Shown here: one piece after another, positions 16,840-25,515 of the stretch
Position numbering within the stretch: position 1 is the first letter of the stretch
Layout of the letters: every line of letters begins with the position of its first letter
DNA from: CAVQCJ01 sp963771835
GTDB lineage: Bacteria; Actinomycetota; Actinomycetes; Prado026
Direction of reading: 5' to 3'
Assembly (NCBI GenBank): GCA_963771835.1
Contig: CAVYVA010000002.1
Span: 992,001-1,056,000 of the forward strand
DNA length: 64,000 nt
Program-made: the position numbers and the translations under genes
Notes under the pieces: generated by a model
What the model saw: only the letters and a program-made list of their open reading frames with translations
Database searches by the model: none
Told to the model about the DNA's origin: nothing

Positions 16840-17711
16840 CGGGACACTCCGCCGGCGATCGCACGACCGCGCGGGCTGGCGAGGACGGCCAGGAACACGA
16901 GGTTGCCCGCGAGCACCGCGTACTGCGGGTCGATGTGCGCGCCGATCGACTGGGCGACCCCGAGCGCGATGCCGCCCCAGAGGGTCCCCCACAGCGATCC
17001 CAGCCCGCCGATGATGACCGCCTCGAACGCGAAGATCAGCTGCGTGCTGCCGCTGGACGGCTCGAACGTCGACCGGATCGCGAGGAACGTCCCGGCGAGC
17101 GTCGCGGTCGCGACGGCCAGCGCGGTGGCGCCGGCGTAGACCTGTGTCGCGTTCACACCGACCAGCGACGCGGTGTCCGCGTCCTGGGCGGTGGCGCGCA
17201 TCTGCCGCCCGTACGACGTCCTGCGCAGCAGCAGCTGCAGCCCACCGAGGACCGACGCGGCCACGGCGAGGATGACGACTCCGAGCAACGGGATGGAGAG
17301 CTGGTCGGTGATCTGCCAGCTGGCCGTGCCCAGCGCACCCACGTACGGCTGCAGCGAGTGCACGTCGGGCGAGAAGATCTGCAGGAGCGAGTTCTGGATG
17401 ACGACGGCCAGCCCGAACGTCGTGAGCAGCGGAACCAGCTGGCCTCCGCGCAGGCTCCGCCCCAGCAGGGTCACCTGGAGCAGGTAGCCGAACGCCATCA
17501 TCACGGGCAGCGCGGCGATGAGCGCGACGAATGGCGACACACCGGCGTGGGAGGTGATGACCCACACGAGGTACGCACCGAGCACGGCGATGTCGCCGTG
17601 GGCGAGGTTGATGATGCGCATGACGCCGAACATCAGGGACAGGCCGCACGCGAGCAGCGCGTAGATTCCCCCGAGGAACACCCCCTGCACCAGAGAGTTG
17701 ACCCAGGTCAT
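16836..17711 (-). CDS. livH: Branched-chain amino acid-type ABC transporter permease LivH
   Basis: A 291-residue permease with about eight membrane segments. It opens with the family-typical GGIYALLACGLSLMFGVMRIIN (residues about 15-36, cited by its flanks), and has the coupling loop RATAQDADTASLVGVN and GGLGSLWGT near the C-terminus. It pairs with LivM to form the membrane channel. It lies 27 bp downstream of livF and overlaps livM by 4 bp. The ATG at 17711 gives a start immediately before the first membrane helix. Confidence 0.9.
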   Translation of the reverse strand: MTWVNSLVQGVFLGGIYALLACGLSLMFGVMRIINLAHGDIAVLGAYLVWVITSHAGVSPFVALIAALPVMMAFGYLLQVTLLGRSLRGGQLVPLLTTFGLAVVIQNSLLQIFSPDVHSLQPYVGALGTASWQITDQLSIPLLGVVILAVAASVLGGLQLLLRRTSYGRQMRATAQDADTASLVGVNATQVYAGATALAVATATLAGTFLAIRSTFEPSSGSTQLIFAFEAVIIGGLGSLWGTLWGGIALGVAQSIGAHIDPQYAVLAGNLVFLAVLASPRGRAIAGGVSR

Positions 17712-17738
17712 CGCGGTCTCCCCCCGGTCGCTGCCCGG

Positions 17739-18461
17739 CTAACCATGGCGCGAGCTCCTGCCGTCCAGGCCGAAGTACGCCTCGGTGACCTGCTCCCGGG
17801 TCAGAGTCTCGGCGGCACCGGTCAGCACGATCCGCCCCTCCAGGACGCACGCGACCCGGTCCGCGAACGTCATCGCGCGCGTGAGGTCCTGCTCGACCAG
17901 GACGATCGCCGTGTCGGTCGTGCCGAGCTGGGCCAGCGAGTCGTACACGCCCTGCACGGCCACCGGCGACAGCCCGAGGGACACCTCGTCCAGGAGCAGC
18001 AGCCGCGGGTTCGTCATCAGCGCCCGGGCGATCGCGGCCGTCTGCTGCTGACCGCCGGACAACGTTGAGGCACGCTGGTAGCGCACCTGCCGCAGCACCG
18101 GGAAGACCTCGAGAGCGCGGTCCACCGTCCACTCCCCGCGCCGGCTCCGCGCACCAGCGACCTGGAGGTTCTCCAGGACCGTGAGGTCCGGGAAGAGCCG
18201 CCGACCCTCCGGCACCAGAGCGATGCCCTGCCGCGCTCGTCGATGCGCCGGGACGTGCGTGATGTCGACACCGTCGAACCGGATGGTGCCCGCCGACGGC
18301 CTGTGCGCGCCGGCCAGGCACCGCAGCAGCGTCGACTTGCCGGCGCCGTTCGCGCCCACGAGCGCCAGACGCTCGTCCTCGTCCAGCGTGAACGAGATGC
18401 CGCGCACTGCCTGGAGCAGGCCGTAGCCGGCGCCGAGCCCGTCCACCTCGAGCAGGCTCAT
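17739..18461 (-). CDS. livF: ABC transporter ATP-binding protein LivF
   Basis: A 240-residue ABC ATPase with Walker A GANGAGKST (about residue 36), signature LSGGQQQ, Walker B LLLLDEVSLGLSP and the switch histidine region (VLVEQD). Signature-to-Walker B spacing and length fit LivF. Its ATG overlaps the livG stop (ATGA at 18458-18461). Together with LivG it energises the LivHM channel. Confidence 0.92.
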   Translation of the reverse strand: MSLLEVDGLGAGYGLLQAVRGISFTLDEDERLALVGANGAGKSTLLRCLAGAHRPSAGTIRFDGVDITHVPAHRRARQGIALVPEGRRLFPDLTVLENLQVAGARSRRGEWTVDRALEVFPVLRQVRYQRASTLSGGQQQTAAIARALMTNPRLLLLDEVSLGLSPVAVQGVYDSLAQLGTTDTAIVLVEQDLTRAMTFADRVACVLEGRIVLTGAAETLTREQVTEAYFGLDGRSSRHG

Positions 18462-19207
18462 GCGCCCTCCCGCCCGAGGTAGGCGTCGATCACCGCAGCG
18501 CTGCTCAGGACCGCGCGGGGCTCACCCTGCTCGATCACGCTGCCCGCGTCCATCGCGATCAGCCGGGTGACCACCTGCAGCAGCACGTGGACGATGTGCT
18601 CGATCCACACCACCGAGATGCCGGTGTCACGCAGATGCCGGATCAGCTCGACCAGCTCGACCGCCTCGGCGTCGGTAAGCCCGGCACCGATCTCGTCCAG
18701 GAGCAGCACGCGCGGACCCGTGGCCAGGGCGCGGGCCACCTCCAGCCGCTTGCGGTGCAGCAGCCCGAGACTGGCGGCCCTGCGGTTCGCCAGCTCGGTG
18801 AGCCTGCAGACCTCGAGCACCTCGAGCGCACGGGCGCGCAGCGGTGCCCCCTTGAGCCCGCCACCGGCCGAGGCGCCCACGATCACGTTCTCCAGCACCG
18901 TCATGCCGTGGAAGGGCCGCGGGATCTGGAACGCGCGCCCGAGCCCTCGCCGGCAGCGTTCGGCAGGCCCCATGGATCCCACGTACTGGCCGAGCAGGGC
19001 CACCGACCCACTGTCCGGGGTGACCGAGCCGGCCAGGACATTGAGCAGCGTGGTCTTGCCTGCTCCGTTCGGCCCGACGATGCCGACGGCTTCGCCGGGC
19101 TCGACCGAGAAGTCCACCGTGCTGAGGACGGTCAGCGTGCCGAACCGCTTGACCAGCGCGCGGCCGACTAGGACGGGGGCGGGCTCGGCCTGCTCAGCGA
19201 CCGTCAT
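18458..19207 (-). CDS. livG: ABC transporter ATP-binding protein LivG
   Basis: A 249-residue ABC ATPase with Walker A GPNGAGKTT (about residue 46), the LivG-type insertion CRRGLGRAFQIPRPFHGMT, Walker B LLLDEIGAGLT and IEHIVHVLL after it. The signature region (AASLGLLHRKRLEVARAL) lacks the canonical LSGG: it reads LGLLHRKR where LSYGQQRR-type sequences are usual. This is a notable departure, although LivG proteins tolerate variation here. Its ATG overlaps the livK stop (ATGA). Confidence 0.9.
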   Translation of the reverse strand: MTVAEQAEPAPVLVGRALVKRFGTLTVLSTVDFSVEPGEAVGIVGPNGAGKTTLLNVLAGSVTPDSGSVALLGQYVGSMGPAERCRRGLGRAFQIPRPFHGMTVLENVIVGASAGGGLKGAPLRARALEVLEVCRLTELANRRAASLGLLHRKRLEVARALATGPRVLLLDEIGAGLTDAEAVELVELIRHLRDTGISVVWIEHIVHVLLQVVTRLIAMDAGSVIEQGEPRAVLSSAAVIDAYLGREGA

Positions 19208-20538
19208 GCTCCGTAGGGTTGCAGGGTTGCGGCGATCGGGACGTTCGGATCGTTGGAGTTCTCAACCACGACGAAGTCGAGCGGGTACTTGGACCCCTTG
19301 ACCCACTGACCGCCGATGATCGGGGTAGCGACGACGTTGGCGACCGGACCCTTGCCCCAGGCCAGCTTCCCAATGACCGTGTCCACCGACAGGCTCGCCA
19401 TGGTGGTGGCCAGCGCCTGCTTGTCCTTGGGGTTGCTGCTGGCCTTGAAGAGCGCGTTCGCCACGTCGAACAGGGCAAGGCTCGCGCCGAGCTGCTGGTT
19501 CCACTGCTTGCCGCTGGAGCTCTCGTAGCCCGAGCCGAGGTCCTTGGCCGAGACGTTCGTGAGCGTCGAGGTATACGGCCACGTCGGGCCCCAGTACTCG
19601 CCGCTGGCGAGTCCCTCGCCGATGGCTCCGAGCGACTCGACCTGCGACGGGAACAGACCGGTCTTGGCGATCTGGGCAATCTTCGGCTTGTACCCCTGCT
19701 GGGACGCCTGCTGCCAGAACGTCGCGAAGTCCGGCGGGATCGGAAAGGTGTTGAAGATCTGGCAGTCCTCGGCCTTGAACTTCGCGATCTGCGCCGAGTA
19801 GTCGTTCGTCCCGTCGGCGTACGCCCCCGGGTCGACGATCGTGTACCCCGCCTTGGTCAGCAGCGGGCCGAGCGAGGCCCGGATCGCGTTGCCGTCGGCG
19901 TCGTTCGGCCACATCACGCCGACCTTCTTGTTGGTCGGCACCTGCGGCCACATCGTCGTGTACGCGTTGGCGAACTGCTGGACGCCGAAGCAGAAGTGGT
20001 ACGTGAACTTGAACGGCGACGGCTGCCCCGACTTGGCGCCACGACCGAAGTACCACGCCTCCCACGGGACGACGGTGGACACGCACGGGAGACCGGCCGC
20101 CTCGCACGCGTCCGAGACCGGGTTCACCGTCTCGGGCGTCGACGTGGTCAACATCAGATCGACCTGGTCGGAGTGGATCAGGTCGCTCGCCACGGCCGCA
20201 CCACGAGCCGGGTCCGACTGACCGTCCTTGTCGATGATGACGACCGAGTAGCGCTTGCCGCCCACCTCGACCCCATTCGCGAACGCCTTGCGGGCCAAGC
20301 CCAGCACGTAGGCGTCGGGCTCGCCGAAGCCCGCCGCCGGACCCGTGCGGGGGCTCACGAAGCCGATCTTCAGGGTGCCGGCCGAGCTGCCGGAGGCGCC
20401 CCCGCCACCGGAGCTGCCCTTGCAGGCGCTGAGCAACGGGCTGGCCGCAGCCAGACCGACGGCGCCGAGACCGGCGCTGAGGAACTGCCTGCGCGTGGAG
20501 CTGTGGCTGGACGTATTGCGCTCGACCTCGCGTTCCAC
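19204..20538 (-). CDS. livK: ABC transporter substrate-binding lipoprotein (LivK/type 1 fold)
   Basis: A 444-residue extracellular binding protein. The GTG at 20538 is 5 nt behind a perfect GGAGG (20544-20548), a better start than the GTG at 20544, which lies inside that motif. The N-terminus has a twin-arginine signal (STRRQFLSAG) and a lipobox LLSAC with the lipidated Cys at 39, followed by a Ser/Gly linker. The mature part has the type 1 periplasmic-binding pattern (IGFVSPRTGPAAGFGEPD, VMWPNDADGNAIRA). It is the first gene of the minus-strand operon, behind a good promoter. The ligand is unknown, probably an organic acid used by the downstream enzymes. Confidence 0.92.
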   Translation of the reverse strand: MEREVERNTSSHSSTRRQFLSAGLGAVGLAAASPLLSACKGSSGGGGASGSSAGTLKIGFVSPRTGPAAGFGEPDAYVLGLARKAFANGVEVGGKRYSVVIIDKDGQSDPARGAAVASDLIHSDQVDLMLTTSTPETVNPVSDACEAAGLPCVSTVVPWEAWYFGRGAKSGQPSPFKFTYHFCFGVQQFANAYTTMWPQVPTNKKVGVMWPNDADGNAIRASLGPLLTKAGYTIVDPGAYADGTNDYSAQIAKFKAEDCQIFNTFPIPPDFATFWQQASQQGYKPKIAQIAKTGLFPSQVESLGAIGEGLASGEYWGPTWPYTSTLTNVSAKDLGSGYESSSGKQWNQQLGASLALFDVANALFKASSNPKDKQALATTMASLSVDTVIGKLAWGKGPVANVVATPIIGGQWVKGSKYPLDFVVVENSNDPNVPIAATLQPYGA

Positions 20539-20571
20539 GGGCACCTCCGGTCAGGGCGATGTTGACCGCGG

Positions 20572-20601
20572 AAAGTAGAAAAGGCCTATCCCATTCGTCA
20601 A
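20572..20601 (-). promoter_or_regulatory. Promoter of the liv-catabolic operon
   Basis: On the minus strand TTGACG (20601-20596) and TACTTT (20577-20572) are separated by 18 bp, a good sigma-70-type match in one of the few AT-rich spots of this region. It lies 33 bp upstream of the livK start. The divergent IclR gene starts only 25 bp beyond the -35, so one regulator site here could control both directions. A GTTC(9 nt)GAAC inverted repeat spans 20612-20624. Confidence 0.6.
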
Positions 20602-20625
20602 GGCATCTGTTCTAGCATCCGGAAC

Positions 20626-21453
20626 ATGGCCGCTAACGATCGGGAAACGCGGCGGGAGGCCGGCTCGGGGACAGGTCACTCTCAGTCCCTGGAGCGCGGG
20701 CTCGCGATCCTCATGTCGTTCAGCGAGTCCCGCCCGCTGCTCGGCATCGCCGACCTGTCCAGGGCCGCTGACCTGACCAAGAGCACCACCCACCGGTACG
20801 TGGCGACGCTCGCGTCGCTGGGCTTCCTGCAGCAGGAGGCGGAGACCCGCAAGTACCGGCTCGGCCCCCGGGTCGTCGACCTGGGCTTCGCGGCGGTCAA
20901 CTCGATGGAGATCACCCGGATCGCCGGACGGGCGCTGCAGGCCCTGTCCGACGAGACCGGCTTCACGGTGAGCATGGCCGTCCTGGACGGGACCGAGATC
21001 GTGTACATCGACCGCCGGCGCAGCGTCCGCGAGGGCCAGTTCGGCATCGACCTGAACCTGCACGTCGGCTCGCGGCTGCCCGCCTACTGCACGTCGATGG
21101 GCAAGGTGCTGCTGGCGAACCAGACACCGGAGCGACTCAAGCTGATCCTCGAGCGCACGGACCTGGCGCGGCGCGGACCCAACACGATCACGGCACGCGA
21201 GGCGCTGATCACCGCGCTACGCCGCATCCACCAGCTCGGCTACGCCGTGAACGACGAGGAGCTCGCGCCCGGTCTGCGGTCGATCGCAGCGCCGATCCGG
21301 GACGCCAGCGGGTCGGTGGTGGCGGCGGTCAACGTCGCGGTGCACCTGTCGGTGTGGGGCGGTTCCACGGAGGCGATCTGCGCGCGGCTCGAGCCGCCGC
21401 TGCGCCGGACCACGGGCGACATCTCGGCGCGGATGGGGTATCGCGCCGCCTAG
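20626..21453 (+). CDS. IclR-family transcriptional regulator, divergent from the liv-catabolic operon
   Basis: A 275-residue regulator. The winged HTH spans about residues 20-85 (SLERGLAILMSF, LSRAADLTKSTTHRYVATL) and the effector domain about 100-265 (LPAYCTSMGKVLLAN, INHRI-type ring replaced by LGYAVNDEELAPGLRSIAAPI). ELAPGLRSIAAPI and the overall form resemble PcaR/PcaU/CatR-type activators of aromatic catabolism. Its position head-to-head with livK, 87 bp apart, makes it the obvious regulator of the eleven-gene operon and perhaps of the aldehyde dehydrogenase downstream of it. It is clearly distinct from the IclR protein encoded at 2551-3324. Confidence 0.9.
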   Translation: MAANDRETRREAGSGTGHSQSLERGLAILMSFSESRPLLGIADLSRAADLTKSTTHRYVATLASLGFLQQEAETRKYRLGPRVVDLGFAAVNSMEITRIAGRALQALSDETGFTVSMAVLDGTEIVYIDRRRSVREGQFGIDLNLHVGSRLPAYCTSMGKVLLANQTPERLKLILERTDLARRGPNTITAREALITALRRIHQLGYAVNDEELAPGLRSIAAPIRDASGSVVAAVNVAVHLSVWGGSTEAICARLEPPLRRTTGDISARMGYRAA

Positions 21454-21585
21454 CCCGCCTCGTCTGACCTACCTCATGCCGCCGTCGTTCCAACAGTTCG
21501 AACACTATGGACCCTGCCCGGAACGATCCCTTACGGTCGCGCCGTTGGGGCGGCGGTGGCCGCCCGGTGAACGAGGGAGTCTGCG

Positions 21586-23051
21586 ATGGGCCTCATGGAC
21601 CGAGAGACCTGGGACGGCAAGGTCTTCGTCGGGGGGGCTTGGATCCCCGGTTCGGACGGTGACTACGCGGTGGTCGAGCCGGCCACGGGCGCCGAGCTGG
21701 CCAGGATGGGCCAGCCGTCCGCGGACGACGTGGCGACCGCTGCGGCCAGCGCGGCGGACGCTCAGCGGGCGTGGGCGCAGACGCCGTATCCGGCGCGCGC
21801 CGCCATCCTGCGCAGGGCCGGCGACCTGTGGACCGAGCACGCCGACGAGATCTCGTGGTGGAACGTCCGCGAGGTGGGTGCGATCCCGCCGATGGCCGGC
21901 TTCGCCCTGCACGTCGCCGCGCAGGAGTGCTACGAGGCGTCGGCTCTGCCCAGCCGTGCGTACGGGGAGCTGATCCCGAGCGAGGAGCCGCGGTTGTCGC
22001 TCGCGCGACGCAGGCCGGTCGGCGTCGTCGGCGTGATCTCCCCGTTCAACGTGCCGATCATCTTGGGCATCCGGTCGGTCGCGCCGGCTCTGGCGCTGGG
22101 CAACAGCGTGATCCTCAAGCCGGACCCGAGGACCGCGGTCACCGGCGGCGTGACGATTGCCCGCATCTTCGAGGAGGCGGGGCTGCCACCCGGCGTGCTG
22201 CAGATGCTCCCCGGCGGCCCTGCCGTCGGCGAGGCGATCATCGCCGACCCGCGCGTCCACGTGGTGTCGTTCACCGGGTCGACCGCAGCCGGCCGGCACG
22301 TCGGCGAGCTGGCCGCCCGCCACCTGACCCGCGCGCACCTCGAGCTCGGCGGCAACTCCGCGCTGGTGGTCCTGCGCGGACGCGGACGTCGATCAGGCCG
22401 TGACGCTGGCCGCCTTCGGGTCGTTCTTCCACCAGGGCCAGATCTGCATGACCACCGGCCGGCACATCGTCCACGAGAGCCTCTATGACGACTACGTCGA
22501 GCGGCTGGCCGGCAAGGCGGCGCACCTTCCGGTCGGCGACCCGGCGACGGCGGAGGTTGCGCTGGGCCCGGTGATCGACGTCCGCCAGCGCGACAAGATC
22601 CATGGCATGGTCACCGCGAGCCAGGGCGCCGGCGCGAAGGTCGTGGCGGGTGGTGAGTACGAGCAGCTCTTCTACCGGGCCACGGTCCTCTCTGACGTCC
22701 CGCCCGACGTCCCCCGCGTTCGCCGAGGAGATCTTCGGCCCAGTTGCGCCGGTCGTCTCGTACTCCTCGGTGGAGGACGCGGTGCGGCTGGCGGCCGACA
22801 CCGAGTACGGCCTCGCCCTCGGGATCGTGACGCGCGATGTCATGCGGGGGCTGGAGCTGGCGGAGAAGATCCCGAGCGGCATCGTGCATATCAACGACCA
22901 GACCGTCAGCGACGAGGCCAATATCCCGTTCGGCGGGGTAGGCGCCTCGGGCACCGGGTCGCGCTTCGGCGGACCGGCGGCCAACGTCGACGCGTTCACC
23001 GAGACCCAGTGGGTCACCGTCCGGTCGGAGCCGCCGTCCTACCCCTTCTGA
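21586..23051 (+). pseudogene. Benzaldehyde dehydrogenase-like ALDH broken by two single-base insertions
   Basis: The ATG at 21586 follows GAGGGAG at a good distance. Homology runs through three frames: 21586 to about 22374 (SPFNVPIILGIRSVAPALAL, FTGSTAAGRHVGELAA, HLELGGNSALVVL), then to about 22714 (QGQICMTTGRH, the nucleophile Cys), then to 23051 (FAEEIFGPVAPVVSYSSVED). Removing one C at 22375 and one C from the run 22711-22715 restores a single 487-codon ALDH. Every family motif is preserved and both changes are surplus Cs, so sequence error is as likely as true inactivation. It lies 132 bp downstream of the second IclR gene on the same strand. Confidence 0.85.
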
Positions 23052-23628
23052 GCTGCGTACGTTGGCCCGCAATCGCTGGGGCGAACACTGATTGTCGGGT
23101 GCGTCTCCCAGTGCGGGCGTGGCGGCTGTGACTGGTCTGCCTAACCGCGCCCTCGAAGGGGAGGCAGCACGTCCTGACGGTGCGACCGTGCTCACACCGC
23201 CGAGAGCCGTGGGTACCACACGGGATTGCTGGCCACCATGGCCGCGCACCGAGCTGGAAACCAGGATGCTCTGTGTGTATCTCGCCCAGCCGAAGAGAGC
23301 ATCATCTGCATGCGGCAGCCGCGGCGTCACCTCCAGCATGGTCTCCGCTGCGTCGCAGAGCAGCTAGCACAACGTCTGCGCCCCCGCCCGCTCGTCTCGC
23401 GATGCTGGCGGCGGGGCGACGTCGTAGACGCACTGGCAGCACCAGCGACGCCACCTCGACCGAGGTGGCCCCTCCATTGCGGTCCTTCGCACCCGACTGC
23501 CCGCCGTCACCGGCTTGGCCGAGTCTGTCCGGTCCAACCCCTGCTCGGACGAACCCCACGCTCGATGCTGACGGGCCGATCCTGGCTGCCGTCCGTGTCC
23601 CGACCAGACACTGCAGGTGCGATTATGG
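23052..23628. other. 577-bp gene-free stretch between the ALDH remnant and tRNA-Thr
   Basis: No reading frame here has convincing codon bias, a ribosome site or a recognisable product on either strand. The one structured element is an inverted repeat with GCCACCTC/GAGGTGGC arms at 23450-23469, possibly a weak terminator. The stretch marks the right edge of the catabolic block. Confidence 0.5.
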
Positions 23629-23704
23629 TGGAGCCGCCTCAGGGAGTCGAACCCTGGACCTACGCATTACGAGTGCGTCGCTCTGCCGACTGAGCTAAGG
23701 CGGC
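23629..23704 (-). tRNA. tRNA-Thr (anticodon CGT), CCA encoded
   Basis: On the minus strand a complete 76-nt cloverleaf is visible. The acceptor arms GCCGCCT/AGGCGGC pair fully, the D-arm contains AGCTCAGTCGGCAGAGC, and the anticodon stem ACGCA/TGCGT encloses the loop CTCGTAA (anticodon CGT, reading ACG). The T-arm has GGTTCGACTCC. The discriminator T and CCA are encoded at 23632-23629. tRNA genes are common integration sites for islands and phages. I saw no second copy of its 3' end in the window. Confidence 0.96.
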
Positions 23705-23774
23705 CCGCACCGGCCGCGGGGCCGGAGCGAGGCGGGAAGTCTACCGGAGCAGCACCCGCCAACCCGACCGCGAA

Positions 23775-23826
23775 TCTCGTGTCAGGGCGAGGACGGGCCA
23801 CAGGCGTGGCTCACCCTGACACGAGA
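23775..23826. terminator. Hairpin terminator with 13-bp perfect arms after the TAP-like hydrolase gene
   Basis: TCTCGTGTCAGGG (23775-23787) pairs perfectly with CCCTGACACGAGA (23814-23826) across a 26-nt spacer. It lies just beyond the stop of the minus-strand hydrolase gene (23835) and before the tRNA. There is no U-tract, as is common for terminators in high-GC actinomycetes. Confidence 0.65.
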
Positions 23827-23834
23827 TGCGGCAC

Positions 23835-25403
23835 TCAGGTCTGGCAGACGGTGCCGACCGGCGGCAGGGTGCCGCGGACCAGGTAGGTGTCCACCGAGTC
23901 GTCGATGCAGGTGCTGCCCCGGCGGTACGCCGTGTGCCCGTCCCCGATGCGGGTCAGCAGCCGCCCGGAGTCGAGCATCGAGGCCAGGTGCTGGGCCCAC
24001 TGGTACGGCGTCGCCGGGTCGCGCGTCGTACCGACCACCAGGATCGGCGCCGCGCCCACGGCATGGATCTCGTGCGGGGTGTCGGTCGGCGGGGCGGGCC
24101 AGACCGTGCAGGGTGCGTCGCTCCAGGCGAAGTACGCCCCGAAGATCGGCGACTCCTGGGCGAACCTCGCGGCGTCGGCGCGCAGCTCGGGGATCGTCGA
24201 GTGGTCCGCGCGGTCCAGGCAGTTGACGGCGAAGATGGCCTCGTTCTGGTTGGAGCTGTACGTGCCGTTGGCGTTGCGGTCGCTGTACGCGTCGGCGATG
24301 AACAGCAACGTGTTGCCGTTGCCTCCGCTGGCCTGGTTGAGGGCGCTGCGCAGGGCCGGCCAGCCGTTGGCCTTGTCGTAGAGCGGGTAGAGCAGGCCGA
24401 GCACGACGAGCGGCTGCGTGACCGGACGGCCGCTGTCGCTGCGCAGCGGGTGCGCGTCGGAGTCCGCGACCAGCTTGGCGATCTGCGCGCGGGCGTCCGC
24501 GACGGTGGGCCCGACCGGGCAGTCGCTGCGTCTGACGCAGTCGGACAGGAAGGCCGTGAGCGCGCGCTCGAAACCGCCGAGCTGTCCTTCCGAGAGCGCG
24601 GTCGCGTCGAGGGTGGGGTCGACGGCGCCGTCGAGCACCAGCCGGCCGACCTTCGTCGGGAACTCCTCCGCGTAGGTGGCGCCCAGGAAGGTCCCGTACG
24701 AGGCGCCGTAGTAGTGCAGCTTCGCGTCGCCGACGACGGACCTGATCACGTCCATGTCTCGCGCGGTGTCCACGCTGCCGACGTGCCCGAGGATCGCCGC
24801 CGAACGCTGCTCGCAGCCGTCGGCGAAGTGCTTGCTGATCGCGATGAGGCCCTGCTCCTCGGCCGGGGTGTCCGGCGAGCCGTCGTACGCCAGCAGCGCG
24901 TCGAGGTCTTTTGCGTCCAGGCAGTGCACCGGCGTGCTGCTCGCGACGCCGCGCGGGTCGAAGCCGACGATGTCGTAGACGGCCCGGAGCCGGGCGCTGA
25001 ACGCGCTGCGGGCGTCCCGGGCGTACTGGATGCCGGACGCACCCGGCCCGCCCGGGTTGATGACGAGCGAGCCGATCCGGTGCGCGGGGTCGGTGGCCGG
25101 CAACCGGACGAGCTTGAGGGCGAGATGGCCGGCGGTCGGGTTCTTGTAGTCGATGGGGACGCTGATCGCCGCGCACAGAAAGCCGTCCCCGCACTGGGTC
25201 CACTTCGGGTGCTGGGTGTAGAACCCCTCCAGCGAGGGGGTCGGGGGGACGCTGGAGCCCGGCTGGGCGGTCGGGGTGAGCGCCGGCGCGGCGTCGGACC
25301 CGCCGGACCCGCCGGGCCCACCGGTGCAGGCGGCGAGGGCGAGCGCGGAGGCGAGGGCCGTGACGACGGCGACGGCGGCGCGGCGGGACGACAGGGGACG
25401 CAC
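23835..25403 (-). CDS. Exported TAP-like alpha/beta hydrolase (tripeptidyl aminopeptidase family lipoprotein)
   Basis: A 522-residue secreted hydrolase of the Streptomyces Tap/SlpD/SlpE type. The GTG at 25403, behind GAGGAA, gives MRPLSSRR followed by a hydrophobic segment and lipobox LALAAC, so it should be a lipoprotein. The alpha/beta-hydrolase core has an oxyanion region (INPGGPGASG), nucleophile elbow GASYGTFLG, late Asp (GTTRDPATPY) and His (GDGHTAYRRGST) within the C-terminal TAP domain. Such enzymes trim tripeptides from exported proteins, although the precise specificity cannot be told. From memory, relatives lie near the topA-tmk-holB region in other actinomycetes. Transcription ends at the hairpin at 23775-23826. 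Confidence 0.87.
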   Translation of the reverse strand: MRPLSSRRAAVAVVTALASALALAACTGGPGGSGGSDAAPALTPTAQPGSSVPPTPSLEGFYTQHPKWTQCGDGFLCAAISVPIDYKNPTAGHLALKLVRLPATDPAHRIGSLVINPGGPGASGIQYARDARSAFSARLRAVYDIVGFDPRGVASSTPVHCLDAKDLDALLAYDGSPDTPAEEQGLIAISKHFADGCEQRSAAILGHVGSVDTARDMDVIRSVVGDAKLHYYGASYGTFLGATYAEEFPTKVGRLVLDGAVDPTLDATALSEGQLGGFERALTAFLSDCVRRSDCPVGPTVADARAQIAKLVADSDAHPLRSDSGRPVTQPLVVLGLLYPLYDKANGWPALRSALNQASGGNGNTLLFIADAYSDRNANGTYSSNQNEAIFAVNCLDRADHSTIPELRADAARFAQESPIFGAYFAWSDAPCTVWPAPPTDTPHEIHAVGAAPILVVGTTRDPATPYQWAQHLASMLDSGRLLTRIGDGHTAYRRGSTCIDDSVDTYLVRGTLPPVGTVCQT

Positions 25404-25515
25404 GGCGGGAGTTCCTCGGGTTTCGGGCGGCCAGCACACGGGCGCCGGAGGGGATCCAGGTTCTCACGGGTCCCTGAGCGCCCCCTGAGAGCCCGTACGG
25501 ACTTACGGTGTCCCT

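Noticed and set aside
23449..23469. Terminator for the second aldehyde dehydrogenase gene
   Set aside because: The 8-bp inverted repeat lies about 400 bp beyond the gene end with no U-tract, too weak and too far to assign.
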